From Gemmatimonadota bacterium (GTDB taxonomy: Bacteria > JAAXHH01), in NCBI GenBank assembly GCA_026713285.1, contig JAPOOT010000239.1:1-11682 (forward strand): a stretch of 11,682 bases of DNA. Reading direction: 5' to 3'. A program made the translations under genes and the position numbers. A model generated the notes under the pieces. The model worked only from the letters and a program-made list of their open reading frames with translations, had not been told where the DNA came from and ran no database searches. Shown piece after piece: positions 6,396 to 11,682 of this stretch. The stretch's first letter is position 1; every line of letters begins with the position of its first letter.

Positions 6396-7433
6396 ATGAC
6401 ATCTATGACCAGGTATCGGTGGATCGTTTATATGGCCGCCGCCGCGTTGATCACACAGTTCCAAGGGCTATCCATGGCCCAGAACCACGCGCCGAACCCG
6501 TACACTACCGTCGAGGGCATATGGGGCAAGCTCGGTGGAGATAGGACATGGGGCGCCACGAGCGCGGTCTTTCCCGCCCAGGACGGCAGCGGCAACATCT
6601 GGGTGGCCGAGCGATGCGGGCAGAACCTCTGCATCGGACGCGAAGACATGAATCCGATCCTGCTTTTCGACAGCGACGGCAACCTGCTGAAGAGCTTCGG
6701 CGCCGGCATGTTCGTCTGGCCCCACGGCATCTTCGTGGATCCGGAAAACAATGTCTGGGTGACGGACGCCCGGGGCGGTGAAGGCATCGGGCACCAGATC
6801 CATAAGTTCAGCGAAGACGGCGAACTGCTCATGAGCCTTGGCGTAGCCGGAGTCGGAGGCGAAGGGGAGACCATCTTCAACGCGCCTTCCGACGTCCTCG
6901 TAGCGCCCGACGGCAGCATCTTCGTGGCGGACGGCCATGGATCCGGCGGCAACAACCGCATCGTCAAGCTGTCGGCGGACGGCTCGTTCATCAAGGCCTG
7001 GGGCAAGACGGGTCAGGCTGCCGGCGAGTTCCGCGATCCGCACGCGCTGGCCATGGATTCCCAGGGCCGGCTGTACGTGGGCGACCGGGGCAATGCACGG
7101 CTCCAGATATTCGACCAGGAGGGCGAGTACATCGCCACCTGGACCCAGTTCGGCCGCCCGAGCGGCCTCTTTATCACCGCCGACGACATGCTCTACAGCG
7201 CGGACTCCGAATCGAACGCGACCTGGGGAGCCAACCCGGGATGGCGGCGGGGAATCCGCATCGGCAGCATCAAGGACGGAGGCTTCGTGTCGGCCTTCAT
7301 TCCGGATCCCGTAGTGGACGCCGATGACGCCGGAACGACCGGCGCGGAAGGCGTTGCCGTGGATGACATGGGCAATGTGTACGGTGCGGAGGTCGGACCC
7401 CGCATGTTGAGGAAGTACGTTAAATCCGAGTAA
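6396..7433 (+). CDS. Exported NHL-repeat propeller related to peptidylamidoglycolate lyase
   Basis: Protein of 345 aa. Residues 1-28 form a signal peptide (Arg-rich start, hydrophobic core, LSMAQ end), so export is likely. The rest is an NHL beta-propeller with blades visible around 65-100, 108-145, 160-200, 212-246, 253-270 and 316-341. It follows the pattern of the lyase domain of peptide-amidating enzymes: WPHGIFVD (His110) with NVWVTD, HQIHKF, APSDVLVA, then RDPHALAMD (His216). In animal PAL, as I recall it, three His bind zinc. The third position falls at Ala-Glu318-Gly here, and the catalytic Tyr area reads DGHGSGGNNR. Lyase activity is therefore uncertain, and a sugar- or ligand-binding propeller is possible. 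Cys74 and Cys79 could form a disulfide. Confidence 0.85.
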   Translation: MTSMTRYRWIVYMAAAALITQFQGLSMAQNHAPNPYTTVEGIWGKLGGDRTWGATSAVFPAQDGSGNIWVAERCGQNLCIGREDMNPILLFDSDGNLLKSFGAGMFVWPHGIFVDPENNVWVTDARGGEGIGHQIHKFSEDGELLMSLGVAGVGGEGETIFNAPSDVLVAPDGSIFVADGHGSGGNNRIVKLSADGSFIKAWGKTGQAAGEFRDPHALAMDSQGRLYVGDRGNARLQIFDQEGEYIATWTQFGRPSGLFITADDMLYSADSESNATWGANPGWRRGIRIGSIKDGGFVSAFIPDPVVDADDAGTTGAEGVAVDDMGNVYGAEVGPRMLRKYVKSE

Positions 7434-7462
7434 TAGACGAACCTGATTCCAATGGTTTTCGG

Positions 7463-7546
7463 CGGTCTGTCTGACTGGATCGACGGCCTGTCCGACTGGA
7501 CCGACGGCCTGTCCGACTGGACCGACGGTCTATCTGACCAGACTGG
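7463..7546. repeat. Four 21-bp tandem repeats after the propeller gene
   Basis: Four contiguous 21-bp units lie at 7463-7483, 7484-7504, 7505-7525 and 7526-7546. The two middle units are identical, and the outer ones carry several substitutions. Each contains CTGACTGG or CCGACTGG. Since 21 is a multiple of 3, the tract is open in several frames, but it has no ribosome-binding site and I do not call a gene. Confidence 0.9.
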
Positions 7547-7553
7547 TAAAAAC

Positions 7554-7602
7554 AAAAGGCGTGGTACGTGGACCAATACAGATCCCACGGACCGCGCCTT
7601 TT
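7554..7602. terminator. Long bidirectional terminator hairpin between convergent genes
   Basis: AAAAGGCG (7554-7561) pairs with CGCCTTTT (7595-7602). The stem continues through TGGT/ACCG with one G-U pair, one A/G mismatch at 7566/7590, and CGTGG (7567-7571) with CCACG (7585-7589): 17 of 18 positions pair around a 13-nt loop. The A-run on one side and T-run on the other allow termination from either direction. It sits between the propeller gene (+) and the Rieske gene (-). The 111 bp from 7603 to 7713 hold nothing recognisable. Confidence 0.75.
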
Positions 7603-7713
7603 GCTATTCAACTGAACAGAAACCGGCTAGCAGGGCGGCCAGGCAGTTCGCTTACGAGCGATTGTCGACACCTGACAACACATCTTCAAATGGCGGATGC
7701 GCGCTCGAACAGG

Positions 7714-9483
7714 TCATTCTTCCTCGTACAGCGCTTCGCCGCGGCTCAGACGCAGCGCGATCTGCGCAGTCTGGTTGAGCGCCCGCTGCGTCGGGGCATG
7801 GGCGGCGAGATACCGGGCCGTAGCGATCAGCACGTGGTCGGCCTCGGCACTTCCCCGCAACTCCTCATATTGCCGAATGCCCGCCTCCAGCATCTGGAAG
7901 CTGTGGAACTCGGCATCCTCCCGCAACAGCGAGATCGCCAGCGTGCGGAACAGCCGGTCCACCGGGTGTCCGTCAGCCAGGTAACGATAGACCAGCCGGG
8001 CGGCCGGTTCCACCTGCTGCTGCGTGTCCAGTTCGGTCAGAAACGCGTCGAGGATCTCATCGGTCTCGCCGGCCAGATCGGCCGTGGCCCTGTCACCGGG
8101 CAAACGCGCGGGCGGCACGTTGAGAAAGCGGTCCAGGTACACGGCCATGGCGCCGTGGAAGACGCCGCGGATCAACTCCGGTGAACCCGTCCGCTTCAGG
8201 GCCTGGTGCAGGGCGTTCGCGTAGGTAAAGGTGTGCAGCACCGTGATCCAGTCGCCGAACTCGTTCTGCGTGTGGAACCGGGCGATGCGCAGCGCGGCGG
8301 CGTAGGTGACCGCCTGGCTGAGTTGCAGCGGGGTCATGCCCTCGCGAAGGCGGGCCAGCATGGTGTCCACCGTGACCTGGGGATCATCCCCTAGAATCAC
8401 CTCGGCCAGTTCGTCTGGACCTTCCCAGACGTGCCCGTTGGACGTCGAAGCCAGCGCGCCGGGCAACGCGGCATTGGCTTTGCGCAGCATGGCGGCCAGG
8501 TCGACGGGATGGCGCCAGGCGTTTCGCTCCTCGCTGCGCGCCGCGGCGCATAATTGACCGACCAGACTCGGCAGCACTTCACCGGCGTGTTCCCAGCCGA
8601 TGTGGTCCAGCAGTTCCGTGGACTTGTTGATGAAGTCCGCGACGTGGCCGCCGTCCAGGAACACGTGGTCCGTGGCGGCGCTCATCATCATGTCGACCAG
8701 CTGCGCGGGTTCGCAGTCCATGGACACGGCGGTGAGGAGACACCGCGTGGCGCCTTCCGCGTCACGCACCTCCACGAAGCGGCGGAACCAGCGCTTCAAC
8801 TGCTCGAACGACAGGTTTTCGGTATCCAGCGGTTGCAGGTCGAACCTCGGCGGCTGCCCGTTGCTGTCCCGCCCGACGTGCGTCAGGCCCTGGTAGAGCG
8901 GGAGGATCTGCTCGTCTTTCGGCAGATAGCTGCACAGGTTGGTCATGGCGGTCAGAATGGTCAGGCCGGGACCCCATCCGGATGACCGGTACCGCACGCC
9001 GTACCGGCCGCCGGTCTCGGCGATATCCTTGTAGGACACCCCCGATTTCAGCAGGGCGATCACGGCCTTGGCATTGACCAGCGAGATGTTCTGCTCCAGG
9101 CCTTCCCTGAGGCGGTTACGCCAGTATTCCGCGTCGCCCGATTGATCCCGGGAACCCGATACCCACACGTCGCCGTTACGGGTCTCGACGGCGTACACCG
9201 GCACATCGTCGGCGAAGAGATCGAAGGTGCAGCCGCTCTCCAGGTCGAAGTCCGCATGGTGCCAGTGGCAGGGCAGAATGCCATCCTTGATCGTGCCGCG
9301 GTGCAGCGGAAAACCCATGTGGGGACAGCGGTTGTCCACGGCGTGCACCTGCCCGTCGTCATGATGGAACACGGCGATCGGTCCGTCGTTGCCGCTGACG
9401 ACGATGCTCCCCTTCTCCTTCAGTTCATCCACCGATGCGACCCGGATCGGGTCACGCAAGGCCGTCTTCGAGGTGCCGTTCAT
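7714..9483 (-). CDS. Rieske [2Fe-2S] protein with large helical C-terminal domain
   Basis: Protein of 589 aa. Residues 12-110 are a Rieske domain: Cys53-Pro-His55 and Cys72-His-Trp-His75, with the usual 16 residues between, bind a [2Fe-2S] cluster. It resembles the ferredoxin-like or oxygenase N-terminal type. Residues about 120-589 are mostly helical, and I do not recognise the domain. It is rich in paired His/Asp/Glu segments: LYQGLTHVGRD, ATDHVFLDGGHVADF, DHIGWEHAGEVLP, HTQNEFGDWITVLHTFTYAN. These could form a second metal site. I do not see the mononuclear-iron helix-grip domain of classic ring-hydroxylating oxygenases. No signal peptide, so cytoplasmic. The ATG at 9483 has GAGGAG 7 nt upstream. 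It diverges from a SufR-like regulator. A redox or oxygenase role is inferred; substrate unknown. Confidence 0.88.
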   Translation of the reverse strand: MNGTSKTALRDPIRVASVDELKEKGSIVVSGNDGPIAVFHHDDGQVHAVDNRCPHMGFPLHRGTIKDGILPCHWHHADFDLESGCTFDLFADDVPVYAVETRNGDVWVSGSRDQSGDAEYWRNRLREGLEQNISLVNAKAVIALLKSGVSYKDIAETGGRYGVRYRSSGWGPGLTILTAMTNLCSYLPKDEQILPLYQGLTHVGRDSNGQPPRFDLQPLDTENLSFEQLKRWFRRFVEVRDAEGATRCLLTAVSMDCEPAQLVDMMMSAATDHVFLDGGHVADFINKSTELLDHIGWEHAGEVLPSLVGQLCAAARSEERNAWRHPVDLAAMLRKANAALPGALASTSNGHVWEGPDELAEVILGDDPQVTVDTMLARLREGMTPLQLSQAVTYAAALRIARFHTQNEFGDWITVLHTFTYANALHQALKRTGSPELIRGVFHGAMAVYLDRFLNVPPARLPGDRATADLAGETDEILDAFLTELDTQQQVEPAARLVYRYLADGHPVDRLFRTLAISLLREDAEFHSFQMLEAGIRQYEELRGSAEADHVLIATARYLAAHAPTQRALNQTAQIALRLSRGEALYEEE

Positions 9484-9553
9484 GATGATTCTCCTCAGGC
9501 TGCGATTCGATGACTGTACGTTGTATCATAGTAAAATATAGGTGTTGCTATTC

Positions 9554-9581
9554 AATCTAAGTATACAAACCAATAAGTCAA
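9554..9581 (-). promoter_or_regulatory. Candidate promoter of the Rieske gene
   Basis: On the minus strand TTGACT (9581-9576), 16-bp spacer, TAGATT (9559-9554). The -35 is good and the -10 moderate. The predicted leader is about 60 nt. Other AT-rich -10 choices such as TATGAT nearer the gene cannot be excluded. Confidence 0.4.
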
Positions 9582-9613
9582 TAATATTATTTATAAAATA
9601 TATTTATTTATTA

Positions 9614-9644
9614 TTGTTCCCATTTTTAAATAACACTTTATAAT
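9614..9644 (+). promoter_or_regulatory. Candidate promoter of the SufR-like regulator
   Basis: A perfect TATAAT lies at 9639-9644. The best -35 is TTGTTC (9614-9619), with a long 19-bp spacer. Start of transcription would be near 9651. The -35 of the divergent Rieske promoter lies just left, with the CAATAAT/ATTATTG dyad in between. Confidence 0.45.
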
Positions 9645-9784
9645 ACGAGGAGATTGCACCAGCGTACGACGCGGATACAGGAAATCATTCACGAGAAACA
9701 GGCAAAACATCGTACGCAAAGCAGGCACAAGATCCGCACCCGATTGACAGCCGGCTCATTCGCGCAGAGAGTACGAGCATTCGC

Positions 9785-9788
9785 GGAG
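9785..9788 (+). promoter_or_regulatory. Ribosome-binding site of the SufR-like regulator
   Basis: GGAG at 9785-9788 lies 7 nt before the ATG at 9796 but only 1 nt before the ATG at 9790. The spacing favours the second ATG, giving a protein that begins MPQREGATRR. Confidence 0.55.
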
Positions 9789-9795
9789 CATGACC

Positions 9796-10422
9796 ATGCC
9801 ACAACGGGAAGGCGCCACCCGCCGCCAGATCCTGGAGTTGCTCAAACGACGGGGCGACATGACGGCCGGGCAACTCGCCGAAGAAATCGGGATCACTTCC
9901 ATGGGCGTTCGCCAACACCTGAGCGGCCTTGAGCGCGACGACCTGGTTGAGACGCGGGTCGTGCGGCAGGACCGCGGCCGGCCGGCGCACTACTTCGGCC
10001 TGACGAATGAGGCGGAGCACCTGTTCCCGGCTCGATACGGCCAACTCGCGGTGGAACTGCTCGAACAGATTGCCGAAATCGACGGACCGGAGAAGGCCGA
10101 CAGCCTCTTCGCGCTTCGTACGGAGCGTCTCGAGCAGGCCTACAAAGATGAGATGGCCGGGCAACCCCTGGCGGATCGGGTGCGCGTCCTCGGCGAAATC
10201 CGGGACCGGGAGGGATACATGGCCGAATCCCATCCGGACGGTGATGAGTACGTCCTGGTGGAACACCACTGCCCGATCTACGAAATTGCCCGCCGTTTCC
10301 CCCGGGTCTGCCAGCTCGAACAGGAATTGTTCGAACGGACTCTCGATGCCGGGGTACGAAGGGACGAACACAAGATACTCGGCGACGACCGGTGCCGATA
10401 CCTGGTCCGAAAGCGCGATTGA
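9796..10422 (+). CDS. SufR-like Fe-S-sensing HTH transcriptional regulator
   Basis: Protein of 208 aa from the second of two close ATGs (two residues longer if 9790 is used). Residues about 8-70 form a winged helix of the ArsR/DeoR type: RRQILELLKRRGDMTAGQLA, a recognition helix in SMGVRQHLSGLE, and a wing with DRGRPAHYFGLT. The C-terminal half carries the SufR hallmark around EHHCPIYEIARRFPRVC. Cys159 and Cys172 are 12 residues apart and Cys200 follows 27 residues later, near GDDRCRYLV. In cyanobacterial SufR such cysteines hold an Fe-S cluster that controls repression of suf genes. I see three Cys where the classic motif, as I recall it, has four, so a non-Cys ligand is possible. It faces the Rieske gene across an AT-rich spacer and probably controls it and itself. 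Confidence 0.85.
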   Translation: MPQREGATRRQILELLKRRGDMTAGQLAEEIGITSMGVRQHLSGLERDDLVETRVVRQDRGRPAHYFGLTNEAEHLFPARYGQLAVELLEQIAEIDGPEKADSLFALRTERLEQAYKDEMAGQPLADRVRVLGEIRDREGYMAESHPDGDEYVLVEHHCPIYEIARRFPRVCQLEQELFERTLDAGVRRDEHKILGDDRCRYLVRKRD

Positions 10423-10461
10423 CGGCCGGCTACCGGCCTGCCTGGATGCGGGGCGTTTCCC

Positions 10462-11487
10462 ATGAGCAAACCACGAATCTGGTACCTGCCGACGCGGTCA
10501 CATACCGCCGGCGTCTTCAAGGATGAGACTTACCGGCGGTTGCTGGCAAGCTTCGACGTGGTAGTGAACGAAACCGACCGCGCGTTGACGGCCGACGAGG
10601 TGGAAGAAGGGATAGCCGGCTTTGACGGACTCGTCACCGGATGGGGCGTCATGCCGCTCAGCGGGACTACCCTGGAGCGGGCCGATCGATTGAAATTCGT
10701 CGTGCACTCCGCCGGATCGGTCAAATACCTGTTCACCTCCGAGATGGTCGCCGGCCACCTGGCGCCCAGGGGGATCCGCGTCGTCAGCGCGCGGGGCGCC
10801 ATCGCCCTGAACGTAGCGGAACACGCGGTCGGCGCGCTGATTATGATGAGCCGCCGGTGGGTCCACGATGCACTCAACATCCGGAATCGGGGCATGTGGC
10901 GGGATCCGGACAAGAACTGGTCTAACCAGTTTTTGCGGGGATCCGTGGTGGGTATCGTGAGCGCCAGCATGGTGGGTCGGGAGGTGATACGTCTGCTCCA
11001 ACCCTTCAACGTCCGGATTCTCGTCTTCGATCCCTACCTGGGCGATTGGGACGCCGGCCGCATGAACGTGGAACGAGTGGACCTGAACACGCTGTTCGAA
11101 ACATCGGATATGGTGACCATCCACGCGCCGTCAATCCCGGAGACGGAACGCATGATCGGCACGGAACAACTTCGGCTCCTGCGCGACGACGCCGTCCTGG
11201 TCAATACCTCGCGGGGATCCGTCCTGGACCACGACGCGCTGTACGAGGAAGCAAATTCCGGAAGGATCCAGGTTCAGTTGGACGTGACCACGCCTGAACC
11301 CCTGCCGCCCGATCACAGATTGCGCGGCCTCCCCAACGTGGTCATCACGCCCCACAGCTCGGGAACCGGCGCTTACGGCCACCTCGAGATCGGTGAGATA
11401 ACGCTGAGCGCGCTGGAGCACTTTTTCTCGGGACGGGAACCGGTGCCGGGTGAAGTGGATCTTCAAAACTGGGCGCGGATTGCGTAG
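10462..11487 (+). CDS. D-2-hydroxyacid dehydrogenase family protein (NAD-dependent)
   Basis: Protein of 341 aa. It has the family's split layout: a catalytic domain (about 1-125 and 300-341) around a nucleotide-binding domain (about 130-298). The catalytic triad is present: Arg251 in VNTSRGSVLD, Glu279 in TTPEPLPPDH, His298 in ITPHSSG. Asp190 in VFDPY fits the residue that selects NAD over NADP. The Rossmann glycine motif is unusual: SASMVG (167-172) replaces GxGxxG and keeps only the last Gly. Close relatives often read GAS there, so the change may be mild. These enzymes interconvert 2-hydroxy- and 2-oxoacids; the substrate cannot be told. The ATG at 10462 has GGGGCG upstream. It lies 39 bp after the regulator on the same strand, a probable operon. 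Confidence 0.9.
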   Translation: MSKPRIWYLPTRSHTAGVFKDETYRRLLASFDVVVNETDRALTADEVEEGIAGFDGLVTGWGVMPLSGTTLERADRLKFVVHSAGSVKYLFTSEMVAGHLAPRGIRVVSARGAIALNVAEHAVGALIMMSRRWVHDALNIRNRGMWRDPDKNWSNQFLRGSVVGIVSASMVGREVIRLLQPFNVRILVFDPYLGDWDAGRMNVERVDLNTLFETSDMVTIHAPSIPETERMIGTEQLRLLRDDAVLVNTSRGSVLDHDALYEEANSGRIQVQLDVTTPEPLPPDHRLRGLPNVVITPHSSGTGAYGHLEIGEITLSALEHFFSGREPVPGEVDLQNWARIA

Positions 11488-11559
11488 GGGTGGGATTCAC
11501 GTCTGTCGTTGGGTAAAATGGTTCGACCTGGACCAGACCACCGCGACGCAAAATCCACC

Positions 11560-11628
11560 GCTCGTCGCTAGACCCGCCGCCGCGCGGCCAGGAAAACCCA
11601 GCACCAGGCCTGGTGCCTCGCGACGAGC
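11560..11628. repeat. Nested inverted repeats downstream of the dehydrogenase gene
   Basis: GCTCGTCGC (11560-11568) and GCGACGAGC (11620-11628) form a 9-bp inverted repeat. Inside lies a perfect 16-bp palindrome, GCACCAGGCCTGGTGC (11601-11616). Together they could fold into a branched stem at the 3' end of the dehydrogenase transcript. No T-tract follows. Confidence 0.65.
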
Positions 11629-11660
11629 ATCCTCAGCTTGCGGCCCGCCGCCGCGCGGCC
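11573..11660. repeat. 17-bp direct repeat at the right edge
   Basis: CCCGCCGCCGCGCGGCC occurs exactly at 11573-11589 and 11644-11660, 71 bp apart. On the minus strand both copies read Ala-Ala-Arg-Arg-Arg in open frames. Such GC runs could also recur by chance in coding DNA of this composition. Confidence 0.6.
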
Positions 11661-11682
11661 TGCACCGTATTCTCCATCAACA
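11633..11682 (-). CDS. Possible C-terminal end of a minus-strand gene (partial)
   Basis: A frame entering from the right edge reads LMENTVQAARRRAAS and stops at TGA (11633-11635). Its third codon positions are almost all G or C, as in real genes here. A second frame is also open from the edge and stops at TAG (about 11569-11571). The fragment is too short to identify. Confidence 0.3.
   Translation of the reverse strand, partial: LMENTVQAARRRAAS

Larger units (their letters stand above)
9484..9795. promoter_or_regulatory. AT-rich divergent control region (Rieske / SufR-like)
   Basis: This spacer separates the Rieske and regulator genes. Its core (about 9525-9645) is very AT-rich, unlike the GC-rich surroundings. 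It includes a perfect 12-bp palindrome AATAATATTATT (9580-9591), AAATATATTT (9596-9605), and a wider dyad CAATAAT (9579-9585) / ATTATTG (9610-9616). The dyad lies between the two candidate -35 boxes and is a likely operator. TTGTAT and ATACAA also form an inverted pair (about 9520 and 9563). The 145 bp before the regulator start look like an untranslated leader. Confidence 0.6.

Noticed and set aside
7452..7778. Small protein with GLSDWTD-type repeats on the plus strand
   Set aside because: The repeat stays open only because 21 is a multiple of 3. There is no ribosome-binding site, and the frame continues through the terminator hairpin and into the antisense of the Rieske gene.
9654..9932. 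Small leader frame starting at TTG after GAGGAGA
   Set aside because: The Shine-Dalgarno-like sequence abuts the TTG with no spacing and lies at the predicted transcription start. The frame then overlaps the HTH regulator out of frame, and the product has no recognisable pattern.

Overview
The window is chromosomal DNA from a GC-rich, diderm (Gram-negative) bacterium. The outer-membrane LPS-assembly lipoprotein LptE, two lipobox proteins and a murein-recycling kinase support a diderm envelope. I cannot place the lineage from this sequence. The gene mix (PAL-like propeller, Rieske protein, D-2-hydroxyacid dehydrogenase, many short tandem repeats) would suit an uncultured environmental phylum. 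I see no rRNA, tRNA, CRISPR, transposase or phage gene.

Layout, left to right. (1) 30-2453 (+): a polytopic membrane protein carrying a periplasmic HExxH peptidase-MA-like domain and TPRs. It is followed by a GC hairpin and a degenerate 54/58-bp repeat tract (2501-2660). (2) A minus-strand cell-envelope cluster, in transcription order: anmK (6092-4905), a SpoIID/LytB-type lytic transglycosylase lipoprotein (4866-3427), an A-B-B-A-B repeat array (3311-3430), then lptE (3230-2706). (3) A divergent spacer, then an exported NHL propeller related to peptidylamidoglycolate lyase (6396-7433, +), a 21-bp tandem repeat (7463-7546) and a long bidirectional terminator hairpin (7554-7602). (4) A Rieske [2Fe-2S] protein with a large helical domain I cannot name (9483-7714, -). 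It diverges from a SufR-like Fe-S-sensing HTH regulator (9796-10422, +) across a very AT-rich spacer. A D-2-hydroxyacid dehydrogenase (10462-11487, +) follows the regulator by 39 bp. (5) The right edge holds inverted and direct repeats and perhaps the last codons of a minus-strand gene.

Two functional links stand out. SpoIID-type enzymes cut glycan strands to give 1,6-anhydro-MurNAc ends, and AnmK phosphorylates 1,6-anhydro-MurNAc, so the adjacent pair can be read as 'cut and recycle'. The Rieske/SufR-like/dehydrogenase group looks like a redox module controlled by Fe-S status.

The most unusual feature is that short-period tandem repeats recur at gene ends and inside coding linkers: in the first gene's Gly-Pro-Asp linker, after that gene, between spoIID and lptE, in the N-terminus of the SpoIID protein, and after the propeller gene. 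One array shares sequence with the lptE ribosome-binding region and supplies the spoIID stop codon.
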